DNA of 33,585 bases from the NCBI GenBank assembly GCA_035461765.1, contig DATHUY010000029.1, forward strand, positions 1 through 33,585. The letters are read 5' to 3'. A program made the position numbers and the translations under genes. The notes beneath the pieces were generated by a model. That model saw only the letters and a program-made list of their open reading frames with translations. It was not told the origin of the DNA and made no database searches. Source of the DNA: Longimicrobiales bacterium. Its GTDB lineage: Bacteria > Gemmatimonadota > Gemmatimonadetes > Longimicrobiales > RSA9. How positions within the stretch are numbered: position 1 is the first letter of the stretch; each line of letters begins with the position of its first letter. Shown in pieces: positions 7,036 to 14,861 of this stretch.

Positions 7036-8247
7036 ATGAGCGACCCGCGCCACACCGCAGTCGTCGTCAGCGGCGCGCGTACACCGATCGGCAGATTCCT
7101 GGGTGGTCTGAGCCCGCTGCGCGCGCCCGACCTGGGCGCGATCGCGATCCGCGCCGCAGTGGAACGCGCCGGGATCGATGCCGGTGATCTGAACGACGTG
7201 ATCATGGGACATGTCGTCACAGGCGGAGCGGGACAGGCGCCCGCACGCCAGGCGGCGATCAAGGGTGGCATTCCCGAGAATGTCGGCGCGATGACGGTGA
7301 GCCGCGTTTGCGGGTCCGGCCTGCAGGCAGTGATGCTGGCGGCGCAGGCAATCCGCGCCGGCGATGCGGATGCGATGCTGGCCGGCGGCATGGAGTCGAT
7401 GTCCAACGCGCCGTACTACCTGTTCGGCATGCGCGAGGGCGTGAAGTTCGGCAACCAGGAGATCATCGACGGCCTGATACACGATGGCCTCTGGTGCTCC
7501 TTCGAGTCGTGTCACATGGGCGGCCACGCGGAGTACACGGCGCACAAGGCCGGTGTGACGCGCGCGGACGCCGACGAGTTCTCGGCCGAGTCCCATCGCA
7601 AGGCAGTGGCCGCGATGGACAGCGGGGCGTTCCGCCAGGAGATCGTTCCCGTCGAGATCGCTTCGCGCAAGGGCGCGACTGTGATCGAGGCGGACGAGCC
7701 GCCGCGCCGCGACACCACGGCGGAGACGCTCAACAGGCTGAAGCCCGCATTCGCGCAGTACGCGCCGAAGGAAGTCACCGATCCGATCGTGACCGCGGGT
7801 AACGCGCCCGGCCTGAACGATGGTGCAGCGGCGCTCGTGATCACGAGCGAAGCATATGCGAAGGCCCACGGTCTCACGATCCAGGCGCGCATCAACGCGT
7901 ACTCCAGCGGTGCAGTGGCGCCACGCGACCTGTTCTTTGCTCCCGTGCGGGCCGTCCGCCGCGTAATGGAGAAGGAAGGGAAGCAGATCGGCGATTACGA
8001 TCTGATCGAGGCCAACGAAGCGTTCGCCGTGCAGGCGATCGCCGACGGCCGCGAGCTCGGGTGGGACTGGGACCGCGTCAATGTGCACGGCGGTGCCGTC
8101 GCGCTCGGACATCCGATCGGCGCGTCCGGCGCGCGCGTGCTCGTGACGCTGCTGAACGCCATGCAGCAGCGCGATGCGGAGACGGGCCTCGCAACACTCT
8201 GTCTCGGCGGTGGCGATGCCGTTGCACTATCCGTCGAAAGGGTCTGA
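7036..8247 (+). CDS. Acetyl-CoA C-acyltransferase / acetyl-CoA acetyltransferase (thiolase)
   Basis: The 403-residue thiolase condenses two acyl-CoA units or cleaves 3-ketoacyl-CoA, working in beta-oxidation, ketone-body or branched-chain amino-acid breakdown. The nucleophile C92 sits in [15 protein letters not shown] is at 327-330, H359 is in GHPIGASG, and the second catalytic Cys, C389, is in [11 protein letters not shown]. In that last motif the usual GGGxGxA reads GGGDAVA, a mild departure. The N terminus [13 protein letters not shown] is typical. A good ribosome binding site (AGAGGTG) lies six bases before the ATG. It begins a cluster that continues with bioY after two bases and later includes hydroxyacyl-CoA and acyl-CoA dehydrogenases. 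Whether it prefers acetoacetyl-CoA or longer substrates cannot be read. Confidence 0.94.
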   Translation: MSDPRHTAVVVSGARTPIGRFLGGLSPLRAPDLGAIAIRAAVERAGIDAGDLNDVIMGHVVTGGAGQAPARQAAIKGGIPENVGAMTVSRVCGSGLQAVMLAAQAIRAGDADAMLAGGMESMSNAPYYLFGMREGVKFGNQEIIDGLIHDGLWCSFESCHMGGHAEYTAHKAGVTRADADEFSAESHRKAVAAMDSGAFRQEIVPVEIASRKGATVIEADEPPRRDTTAETLNRLKPAFAQYAPKEVTDPIVTAGNAPGLNDGAAALVITSEAYAKAHGLTIQARINAYSSGAVAPRDLFFAPVRAVRRVMEKEGKQIGDYDLIEANEAFAVQAIADGRELGWDWDRVNVHGGAVALGHPIGASGARVLVTLLNAMQQRDAETGLATLCLGGGDAVALSVERV

Positions 8248-8249
8248 CC

Positions 8250-8843
8250 ATGAGCTACATGCTGACACAGATCCGCCGCGCGGCGCATGTCGAGGTCATG
8301 ACGAGCGTACCGGCGCGCCGCATCTTCGCCGTGATGACCTTCGCCCTGCTCACGGCGTTCAGCGCCCACGTCGCCGCGCCGCTGCCCGGCACCGCCGTGC
8401 CTGTCTCACTGCAGACGCTCATGGTCCTGCTGTCCGGGCTGCTGCTCGGCCCGGCGCTCGGCGCGGCCGCCCAGACGGCTTATCTCATGGCCGGCGCCGC
8501 CGGCCTCCCGGTGTTCGCTGCCGGGCTCGGCGTGCCGTATCTGTTCGGTCCGACGGGCGGCTACCTGCTGGCGTTTCCGGCGGCCGCGGCGGTCGCGGGC
8601 GCTGTCGCGGCACAGGCCCGGGGCGGTACGGGTGCACGCGTGGCGGTGCTGGCGCTCGCGGGCGTGCTCGCGACACTGGCGGTGTATGCAGGCGGTACCG
8701 CCCAGCTGACGCTCCTGACCGGTGACGCTGCGGGCGCGGTTCGGATGGGCGTCCTGCCTTTCCTTATCGGCGACCTCGCGAAGCTGGTCTTTGCGGTAAT
8801 CGTCGCACTGCGGATCCGTCGTCGAACCCTCGCGCTCCTTTAG
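8250..8843 (+). CDS. bioY: Biotin transporter BioY (ECF S component)
   Basis: The 197-residue membrane protein has about six hydrophobic segments. Family signatures are [18 protein letters not shown] (51-68), [10 protein letters not shown] (81-90) and [10 protein letters not shown] (101-110). BioY binds biotin and either works alone or with the EcfA and EcfT energising subunits, none of which is in this window. ATG 8250 lies two bases after the thiolase stop; an in-frame extension upstream would run through the thiolase gene and carries no BioY sequence. Placement next to acyl-CoA genes is sensible because biotin is the cofactor of acetyl-, propionyl- and methylcrotonyl-CoA carboxylases. A terminator hairpin is built into its last codons. 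Confidence 0.93.
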   Translation: MSYMLTQIRRAAHVEVMTSVPARRIFAVMTFALLTAFSAHVAAPLPGTAVPVSLQTLMVLLSGLLLGPALGAAAQTAYLMAGAAGLPVFAAGLGVPYLFGPTGGYLLAFPAAAAVAGAVAAQARGGTGARVAVLALAGVLATLAVYAGGTAQLTLLTGDAAGAVRMGVLPFLIGDLAKLVFAVIVALRIRRRTLALL

Positions 8844-8855
8844 CGCGGGGGTTTT
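8825..8855 (+). terminator. Intrinsic terminator overlapping the end of bioY
   Basis: A 12-base-pair stem (8825-8836 with 8842-8853, including one G-T wobble) encloses the loop CCTTT and runs into TTTT (8852-8855). The bioY stop codon (8841-8843) lies at the loop/stem junction, so translating ribosomes reach the hairpin. The next gene starts only six bases later, so this looks more like an attenuator or partial stop within the cluster than a clean operon end. Confidence 0.68.
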
Positions 8856-8861
8856 CTGCTG

Positions 8862-9764
8862 ATGCCCGGCCGTGCGACGGGATGGCTGGGCGGCATCGCG
8901 CGTATCGGTGCGTGGGCCGGCCTGCTGGTGGTGTTCGGCATACTGGCTGGCGCACTGTGGAGCCTGCTTCCCGCCGAGGCGGGCGCGGGAATGGCCGGGC
9001 AGTCGTTCGCCACGGCGGTCGGCGCGATCGCGGCGGGCGCACTCCTGATCCGGGCCGTGGACGGACGCTCGCCGGCCGCGCTCGGAATTGGCGTGTCACG
9101 GAACACGCCTCGCGAAGTCGGCGTCGGGATGCTGATCGGCGCGGCTGGCCTCATGGCGGCGGTGATCGTGCTGCTGGCTACCGGGTCGCTGCGTTATGGT
9201 TCGCAGGCTGGAACCGCGGTGACGTGGCTGAGCACCGTAGCCGTGCAGGCTGGCGGCTTCACTGTGGCGGCGTTCGCCGAGGAGGCGTTGTTCCGGGGCT
9301 ATCCGTTCCAGGTACTGGTGCGCGTGGGCGGGCCGGTACTGGCCATCGTCGTGTCGTCGGTGCTGTTCGCGCTTGCGCACGGCGCGAACCCGTCGATCGG
9401 GATATTCGCGCTGGTCAACATTTTCCTCGCGGGGATCCTGCTCGCCGTAGCGTATCTGAGAACGCTCAGCCTGTGGTTCGCCACAGCGCTGCACATGGGC
9501 TGGAACTGGACCATGGCAACGCTGTTCGACCTGCCGGTCAGCGGTCTGCAGATGTTTGATACACCGCTCTACGAGCCAGCGGTCGGCGGCCCGGGCTGGT
9601 GGTCGGGCGGTGTGTTCGGACCGGAGGGGGGACTGGTGGGCACGATCGGGTTCGGACTGGCGCTGCTGCTGGTCCTGCGCTGGCCCGCCGTGCGCCCGGA
9701 TCCGATGATGCTCGCGGCAAGGCCGCTCGCACTGATGAGTGAAGAGGAGTCGAATGACGGATAG
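8862..9764 (+). CDS. CPBP-family intramembrane glutamic/metalloprotease (Abi domain)
   Basis: The 300-residue polytopic protein carries the three CPBP motifs: EEALFRG (E140, E141, R145), FALAH (H173) and HMGWN (H211, N215), in hydrophobic helices between about 130 and 220. This family includes the eukaryotic CAAX protease Rce1 and bacterial proteins used in bacteriocin self-protection, membrane-protein processing and regulation. The target is unknown here. The start, ATG 8862, follows the terminator-like hairpin after six bases and its Shine-Dalgarno is weak. The end overlaps the next gene by eleven bases. It has no evident metabolic link to the acyl-CoA genes on both sides. Confidence 0.88.
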   Translation: MPGRATGWLGGIARIGAWAGLLVVFGILAGALWSLLPAEAGAGMAGQSFATAVGAIAAGALLIRAVDGRSPAALGIGVSRNTPREVGVGMLIGAAGLMAAVIVLLATGSLRYGSQAGTAVTWLSTVAVQAGGFTVAAFAEEALFRGYPFQVLVRVGGPVLAIVVSSVLFALAHGANPSIGIFALVNIFLAGILLAVAYLRTLSLWFATALHMGWNWTMATLFDLPVSGLQMFDTPLYEPAVGGPGWWSGGVFGPEGGLVGTIGFGLALLLVLRWPAVRPDPMMLAARPLALMSEEESNDG

Positions 9765-10611
9765 AATGCGCGTCGCAGTCGTGGGCGCGGGAACGATGGG
9801 CAACGGCATCGCGCACGCGTTTGCACAGCATGGTCATCCGGTCATCCTGATCGATGTCGACGCCGCTCAGCTGGACCGCGCCCGCCAGACCATTGGCGCC
9901 AATCTCGACCGGCAGGTGAAGAAGGGGTCGCTCACCGCAGAGGCGCGCGAGGCGACGCTGTCGAGCCTCGATACGACGACCGACCGCGAGCGCGCCGCAG
10001 GTTCGGGGCTGATCATCGAGGCAGTGCCGGAGAACGTTGCGCTGAAGTCCGAGATCCTCCGCTCGCTCGACCCGCTCGCCGGGGACGCCATCCTGGCATC
10101 CAACACCTCTTCCATTGCCATCACCACCCTGGCTACGAGCATCAGCCGGCCGGACCGGTTCATCGGCATGCACTTCATGAACCCGGTCCCGGTCATGAAG
10201 CTAATCGAGGTGATCCGCGGGCTGCAGACGTCTGACGAGACGGTTGCCACGGTGCTCGAGCTGTCACGCGGCCTCGACAAGACGCCGGTCGAGGTCAATG
10301 ACTTCGCGGGCTTCGTGTCCAACCGCGTCCTCATGCCGATGATCAACGAGGCCGTCTTCTGTCTGATGGAGGGCGTGGCGGAGCCGGAAGCCATCGACAC
10401 CGTCATGAAGCTCGGCATGAACCACCCCTTGGGTCCGCTCGCACTCGCCGATCTGATCGGTCTCGACACGTGTCTCGCGATTCTCGAAGTCCTCCAGCGC
10501 GACATCGGTGACGACAAGTATCGCCCGTGTCCGCTGCTGCGCAAGTACGTCGCGGCCGGATGGCTCGGCCGCAAGACGGGCCGCGGCTTCTACACCTACG
10601 AGGCAAAGTGA
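9754..10611 (+). CDS. 3-hydroxybutyryl-CoA / 3-hydroxyacyl-CoA dehydrogenase
   Basis: The 285-residue oxidoreductase interconverts 3-hydroxyacyl-CoA and 3-ketoacyl-CoA using NAD(P). An N-terminal Rossmann fold has GAGTMGNGIA (11-20), and the catalytic set is present: S119 in SNTSSI, H140 and E152 in GMHFMNPVPVMKLIEV, and N190 in FVSNR. The C-terminal substrate domain ends in GRKTGRGFYTY, as in Hbd and PaaH proteins. Length is that of the stand-alone bacterial enzyme, not a FadB fusion. ATG 9754 was chosen because GAAGAGGAG lies just before it; ATG 9766 is a poorer alternative. It overlaps the CPBP gene upstream and the acyl-CoA dehydrogenase downstream (GTGA), so the dehydrogenases are translated together. 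Confidence 0.94.
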   Translation: MTDRMRVAVVGAGTMGNGIAHAFAQHGHPVILIDVDAAQLDRARQTIGANLDRQVKKGSLTAEAREATLSSLDTTTDRERAAGSGLIIEAVPENVALKSEILRSLDPLAGDAILASNTSSIAITTLATSISRPDRFIGMHFMNPVPVMKLIEVIRGLQTSDETVATVLELSRGLDKTPVEVNDFAGFVSNRVLMPMINEAVFCLMEGVAEPEAIDTVMKLGMNHPLGPLALADLIGLDTCLAILEVLQRDIGDDKYRPCPLLRKYVAAGWLGRKTGRGFYTYEAK

Positions 10612-11699
10612 CCGCGACTCCGGAGATGCTCGAGATCCGCGGCCTCGCCCGCGACTTCGCCGCCGCGGAGCTGCGCCCGCACGCCGAGCGCTGGGACGCG
10701 GACCGCGCGCTGGATGATGACGTCGCTGCGAAGATTGCGGAGCTGGGATTCTTCGGCATGCTCGTTCCCGAGGAACGCGGCGGCATGGGCTTCGGTCTGC
10801 CCACATACCTCACTGCGCTGGAGGAGCTGGCGTGGGGCGAGCCCGGTGCCGCACTGCTCGTCGCGCAGAGCGTGCTTGCCGCGGACGTCCTCGTCCGGTT
10901 CGGCGGCAGCACACACGAACACGACGTCGACGCGCTCGCGGCGGGCGAAGTGCTCGGCTGTGTCGCATTCGCCGAGCCCGACTCAGCGGACGGAGCCGGC
11001 GCGCCGACGAATGCTGTCGAGCATGATGGTTCCTGGACGTTGAACGGGAGCAGCCCATGGGTGACGAACGGCGCGCGCGCCGGTGTCGCGGTAGTGCTCG
11101 CGCAGGCGGACGGCACGCCCGCGCTCTTCGCACTCACTCCCGATATGGGTTACACGTCCGGGGTTCCCGCGGCGACCATGGGACTGCGTTCCGTGGACGT
11201 GGTGCCGCTCGATTTCAACGGAGTACAGGCGCCCGCGGACGCGCGCCTGAGCTGGAGCGGCAACGATGCGCGCGCCGCGCTCGACCCGCTCGGCTGCCTG
11301 TCGGCCGCGGCCATTGCAGTCGGGATCTCGCAGGCTGCACTCGACCACGCGGTGCATTACGCGAACGAGCGCGAGCAGTTCGGCCAGCCGATCCGCAGCT
11401 TCGAAGGCATCCAGTTCAAGCTCGCGGAGATGGCCACGCGCACCGCTGCCGCCCGCTGCCTCATCCAGCGTGCGGCAGAGCGGCCGGATGATCCAGCGGC
11501 AGCGGCAATGGCCAAGCTCGCCGCGGGTTCGTGTGCGATGTATGTAACGACGGACGCTGTACAGATCTTCGGCGGATATGGCTATATGCGTGATTACCCC
11601 GTGGAGAAGCTCATGCGGGACGCAAAGGCCATGGAGATGCTGCACGGCACCAGTGAGATGCAGCGGCTCCGCATCGCGGCGGCGCTGTACGCCGATTGA
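10608..11699 (+). CDS. Acyl-CoA dehydrogenase with altered catalytic-base position
   Basis: The 363-residue FAD enzyme should introduce a 2,3 double bond into an acyl-CoA and pass electrons to electron-transfer flavoprotein. The order of domains is normal: helical N domain (about 1-110), beta domain with FAEPDSAD and WTLNG...WVTNG (about 110-220), and a helical C domain with REQFGQPI (254-261), IFGGYGYMRDYPVEKLMRDAK and GTSEMQ. The residue before GTSEMQ, the catalytic Glu in MCAD/SCAD-type enzymes, is His (H346). E256 in REQFGQ occupies the helix position that supplies the base in isovaleryl-CoA dehydrogenase. The Lys of the usual LNGxKxWITNG is also missing (GSSPWV). GTG 10608 is chosen because it overlaps the previous stop (GTGA) and the family N terminus follows directly. 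A branched-chain substrate is an inference. Confidence 0.9.
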   Translation: MTATPEMLEIRGLARDFAAAELRPHAERWDADRALDDDVAAKIAELGFFGMLVPEERGGMGFGLPTYLTALEELAWGEPGAALLVAQSVLAADVLVRFGGSTHEHDVDALAAGEVLGCVAFAEPDSADGAGAPTNAVEHDGSWTLNGSSPWVTNGARAGVAVVLAQADGTPALFALTPDMGYTSGVPAATMGLRSVDVVPLDFNGVQAPADARLSWSGNDARAALDPLGCLSAAAIAVGISQAALDHAVHYANEREQFGQPIRSFEGIQFKLAEMATRTAAARCLIQRAAERPDDPAAAAMAKLAAGSCAMYVTTDAVQIFGGYGYMRDYPVEKLMRDAKAMEMLHGTSEMQRLRIAAALYAD

Positions 11700-11717
11700 T
11701 TCAATAACGGAGATTCC

Positions 11718-12773
11718 ATGAACATTTTCGAGCGTATCGCCGAGCACAGCCACGAGCAGCTCGTGTTCTGCCACGAGCCCTCGGCCGGCTACAGGGGCAT
11801 CATTGCAATACACAACACCACGCTCGGTCCCGCACTCGGTGGCACGCGCTTCTGGAACTACCGCAACGACGAAGAAGCGATAGTTGATGCGCTCAGACTC
11901 GCCCGCGGCATGACGTACAAGGCCGCCGTCGCCGGCCTCAACCTCGGCGGCGGCAAGTCCGTCATCATCGGTGACAACAAGACCACGCGCCGGGAGATGA
12001 TCTTCCGCGCCCACGGTCGCTTCGTCGAGTCACTCGGCGGCCGTTACATCACCGCGGAGGATGTCGGCACGAGTGTCGAGGACATGGACTACGTGAAGAT
12101 GGAGACGGAGGCGGTCACGGGCGTCGCCGGTGGATCAGGTGACCCGTCGCCGGTCACCGCCTACGGCGTCTACCGCGGGATCAAGGCATGCGCCAGGGAG
12201 AAGTACGGGTCCGATTCCGTGGACGGCATGAGTATCGCCGTGCAGGGCACCGGTCATGTCGGATACTACGTCTGCAAGTACCTGGCAGAGGAAGGGGCGA
12301 AGCTGACAGTTACCGACATCGACACGGCGCGCGCGCAGCGCGTCGTCGACGAGTTCGGTGCTAAGCATGTCAGCCCGGATGAGATATACTGCGTGGACGC
12401 CCAGGTGTTCGCGCCATGCGCGCTCGGTGCAGTGGTGAATGACGATACACTCGCTGAGTTCAAGTTCGAGATCATCGCGGGCGCGGCCAACAACCAGCTC
12501 GCGCAGGAGCGGCACGGCGATCAGCTGCACAAGCGCGGCATCCTCTATGCGCCCGATTACGTGATCAACGCCGGCGGACTGATCAACGTATACGGCGAAC
12601 TGAACGACTGGTCGGCAGAGCAGGCGCGTCGCAAGGCGGGCGAGATCTACGAAACGCTCTGCCAGATCTTCGAGCTGGCAAAGGACGACGGCCTGCCGAC
12701 GTACGAAGCGGCCGACCGGGTTGCGGAACGCCGCATCGAGCAGGTGGGTGCGCTCAAGAGGACGTGGGTCTGA
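11718..12773 (+). CDS. Leucine/valine dehydrogenase (Glu/Leu/Phe/Val dehydrogenase family)
   Basis: The 351-residue enzyme should oxidatively deaminate a branched-chain or aromatic amino acid to its 2-oxo acid with NAD+. [11 protein letters not shown] (36-46) and [16 protein letters not shown] (65-80) hold the substrate Lys (K68) and the catalytic Lys (K80). TAEDVGTS (112-119) is conserved. The Rossmann motif GTGHVG is at 177-182. The length matches leucine dehydrogenase rather than the larger glutamate dehydrogenase. ACGGAG lies seven bases before the ATG. It follows the acyl-CoA dehydrogenase by 18 bases and precedes glyA by two. With the thiolase and both dehydrogenases upstream, it suggests branched-chain amino-acid breakdown. 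The symbol differs between organisms (ldh, bcd), so none is given. Confidence 0.93.
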   Translation: MNIFERIAEHSHEQLVFCHEPSAGYRGIIAIHNTTLGPALGGTRFWNYRNDEEAIVDALRLARGMTYKAAVAGLNLGGGKSVIIGDNKTTRREMIFRAHGRFVESLGGRYITAEDVGTSVEDMDYVKMETEAVTGVAGGSGDPSPVTAYGVYRGIKACAREKYGSDSVDGMSIAVQGTGHVGYYVCKYLAEEGAKLTVTDIDTARAQRVVDEFGAKHVSPDEIYCVDAQVFAPCALGAVVNDDTLAEFKFEIIAGAANNQLAQERHGDQLHKRGILYAPDYVINAGGLINVYGELNDWSAEQARRKAGEIYETLCQIFELAKDDGLPTYEAADRVAERRIEQVGALKRTWV

Positions 12774-12775
12774 TC

Positions 12776-14047
12776 ATGATGGACGCGCTGCGCAGTGCCG
12801 ATCCGGAGATCTACGACGCCGTAGTGGCTGAAGCCGAGCGGCAGCACGGCACACTCGAGTTGATTGCCAGCGAGAACTTCACGTCACCGGCGGTACTGCA
12901 GGCGGCAGGTACGGTCCTCACCAACAAGTACGCCGAAGGCTATCCCGGGAAGCGGTACTACGGCGGCTGCGAGTATGTCGACGTGGCGGAGTCACTCGCA
13001 ATCTCACGCGCGCTCGAGCTTTTCGGCGGGGATCACGCCAATGTGCAGCCGCACTCGGGTGCGCAGGCCAACATGGCCGCGTACTTCGCCACGCTCGAAC
13101 CCGGTGACACGCTGCTCGGCATGAACCTGTCGCACGGCGGCCACCTCACGCACGGATCTCCGGTCAATTTCAGCGGCCGCATCTACCGGGCTGTCGCGTA
13201 CGGCGTAGGTGATGACGGACGCATCGACTACGGTCAGGTACGCGAACAGGCGCTGAAGCATCGGCCGAAAGTGATCGTTGCAGGCGCGAGCGCATACGCC
13301 CGCATCATCGATTTCGCCGCGTTCGCGGAGATCGCACGGGAGGTGGAGGCACGTCTCATCGTGGACATGGCGCACATCGCCGGCCTCGTCGCCGGCGGCG
13401 CTCACCCGAGCCCGATCCCGCACGCCGACATTGTCACATCCACCACGCACAAGACGTTGCGGGGACCGCGCAGCGGATTCGTCGTGTGTCGCGCCGACCT
13501 CGCGAAGGCGATCGACAAGCAGGTCTTCCCGGGCATGCAGGGAGGGCCGCTCATGCACATCATCGCGGCGAAGGCCGTCGCATTCCGGGAGGCCCTTGCG
13601 CCCGAGTTCCAGGTGTACGCTCAGCAGGTGGTCCGCAACGCACAGGCGCTCGCGGAATCGCTCATGTCGAACGGGTTCGACCTGGTCAGCGGCGGTACTG
13701 ACAACCACCTCGTCCTCCTCGACCTGCGCAGCAAGGGCGAGCTCACCGGCAAGCTGGCCGAGGAGTCCCTGGAGCGCGCGCGCATCACATGCAACAAGAA
13801 CACGGTGCCGGGTGAGCAGCGCTCGCCGTTCGTCACGTCGGGCGTCCGTCTCGGTACGGCCGCTCTCACCACTCGTGGCATGGGTCCCGCAGAGATGACA
13901 CGCATCGGCGGCTGGATTGCCGAAGTACTGAATGCGCCCGGCGACACCGGGGTGGTCGAGCGCGTGTCGGCGCAGGTGAACGAGCTCTGCGCCGGCTTTC
14001 CACTGTACCCGGGGTTCCGCGGCGAACATGAGCACGCGCGGGCCTGA
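12776..14047 (+). CDS. glyA: Serine hydroxymethyltransferase
   Basis: The 423-residue PLP enzyme converts serine and tetrahydrofolate to glycine and 5,10-methylene-tetrahydrofolate, the main source of one-carbon units. The PLP Lys is K226 in [12 protein letters not shown]. Other family signatures are LIASENF (29-35), [13 protein letters not shown] (52-64), HSGAQAN (93-99) and [12 protein letters not shown] (195-206). Length is normal. ATG 12776, immediately followed by a second ATG at 12779, lies two bases after the preceding stop; GTG 12764 overlaps that gene and sits too close to the GAGGA sequence. It belongs to the same transcript as the amino-acid dehydrogenase upstream. Confidence 0.97.
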   Translation: MMDALRSADPEIYDAVVAEAERQHGTLELIASENFTSPAVLQAAGTVLTNKYAEGYPGKRYYGGCEYVDVAESLAISRALELFGGDHANVQPHSGAQANMAAYFATLEPGDTLLGMNLSHGGHLTHGSPVNFSGRIYRAVAYGVGDDGRIDYGQVREQALKHRPKVIVAGASAYARIIDFAAFAEIAREVEARLIVDMAHIAGLVAGGAHPSPIPHADIVTSTTHKTLRGPRSGFVVCRADLAKAIDKQVFPGMQGGPLMHIIAAKAVAFREALAPEFQVYAQQVVRNAQALAESLMSNGFDLVSGGTDNHLVLLDLRSKGELTGKLAEESLERARITCNKNTVPGEQRSPFVTSGVRLGTAALTTRGMGPAEMTRIGGWIAEVLNAPGDTGVVERVSAQVNELCAGFPLYPGFRGEHEHARA

Positions 14048-14069
14048 GCGCCGCTGGTGTGAGTGAAGC

Positions 14070-14438
14070 ATGGACGAGGAGCTGTTTGCAGCCCTGCGCG
14101 CACGCAATCCGCGTTATCCGGAGGCCGCATATGTCTTCGTTCTCGGCGCGCTGAACTACGTCCTCGAGCGGCTGCCGGAGCCGCGCCATATCACCGGCGG
14201 TGAGATGGCTGGCGGGGTTCGCGACATGGCGATCGACCGATTCGGTCCCATGGCCCGTACCGTACTCGAGCACTGGGGAATCGAGCGGACCGCAGACGTC
14301 GGGGAAATCGTCTTCGCGCTGGTGGAGAGCGGCGTCCTCATCAAGCAGGAAGAGGATACCCGCGACGACTTCGTCGATGTCTTCGATTTCGATGATGCGT
14401 TCGGCAGTCCGTACCCCCGCAGGGCCAGCGGCGACTGA
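14070..14438 (+). CDS. Minf_1886 family protein, function unknown
   Basis: The 122-residue soluble acidic protein matches the pattern of the Minf_1886 family: NPRYPEAAYVFVLGALNYVLERL (14-36), HITGGEMAGGVRDMA (40-54), FGPMARTVLEHWGI (58-71), GEIVFALVESGVLIKQEEDT (77-96) and DDFVDVFDF (98-106). The family occurs mainly in Planctomycetes, Verrucomicrobia, Acidobacteria and Gemmatimonadota; no biochemical role is known to me. It starts 22 bases after glyA and is probably in the same transcript. There are no metal motifs, signal peptide or membrane segments. The gap that follows, 14439-14591, shows only a 6-base inverted repeat (14544-14549 with 14560-14565) and no gene. Confidence 0.85.
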   Translation: MDEELFAALRARNPRYPEAAYVFVLGALNYVLERLPEPRHITGGEMAGGVRDMAIDRFGPMARTVLEHWGIERTADVGEIVFALVESGVLIKQEEDTRDDFVDVFDFDDAFGSPYPRRASGD

Positions 14439-14591
14439 CTGCTGTACTGGCGCGGCGCCCCGCCGCCCACTACGATGCGCTGGGGAGGACAGGGGAAGCC
14501 CGGCCATGGAACGTGCTTTGCATTGTGGCTGGAGGTTGCAGAGCCGTGTGAGGGTTCGGACACGGGCTATGATGAGGGGAGGGGTTGAGCG

Positions 14592-14798
14592 ATGGCGGCT
14601 GCTTCACCGCAGGAGAACTTTCCACAGTGCCGCAAATGTGACAGCGGTACCATGCTCCCGCTGTCCGATTATGGCAGGGACGGCGCCCCGATTACATACA
14701 AGGCGTGGGTCTGCTCCAATCCGGACTGCGGCTTCAATATCCGTATCGACAACGGCGAGATCAGCTTCGGCCGGACGATCGGTCAGAGCTACAAATAG
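14592..14798 (+). CDS. Small zinc-ribbon protein, function unknown
   Basis: The 68-residue protein has four Cys arranged as CRKC (C13, C16) and CSNPDC (C41, C46), a likely zinc ribbon. The rest is polar and predicted soluble, ending in FGRTIGQSYK. A purine-rich stretch (GAGGGGAGGGG) lies about ten bases before the ATG, a strong ribosome binding site for this window, and an intrinsic terminator starts right after the stop. Both support a real, separately expressed gene. Zinc ribbons of this size may bind RNA, DNA or protein; the sequence does not say which. Confidence 0.8.
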   Translation: MAAASPQENFPQCRKCDSGTMLPLSDYGRDGAPITYKAWVCSNPDCGFNIRIDNGEISFGRTIGQSYK

Positions 14799-14799
14799 G

Positions 14800-14835
14800 C
14801 GGGCGGCACCACCTCCGGGGCGGTCCGCCCGTTTT
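14800..14835 (+). terminator. Intrinsic terminator after the zinc-ribbon gene
   Basis: CGGGCGG (14800-14806) pairs perfectly with CCGCCCG (14825-14831) around an 18-base loop whose ends can pair further (ACC with GGT), and TTTT follows (14832-14835). It begins two bases after the stop codon and separates this gene from nnr. Confidence 0.72.
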
Positions 14836-14861
14836 CGTCAGGCCGGAGCTCGAGCTGCATC

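Noticed and set aside
8061-8249. In-frame upstream extension of bioY
   Set aside because: It lies entirely inside the thiolase gene in another frame, is Arg-rich and carries no BioY sequence; ATG 8250 right after the thiolase stop is the natural start.
14568-14573. TATGAT as a -10 for the zinc-ribbon gene
   Set aside because: The resulting transcript would start inside the ribosome binding site, and no -35 is found.
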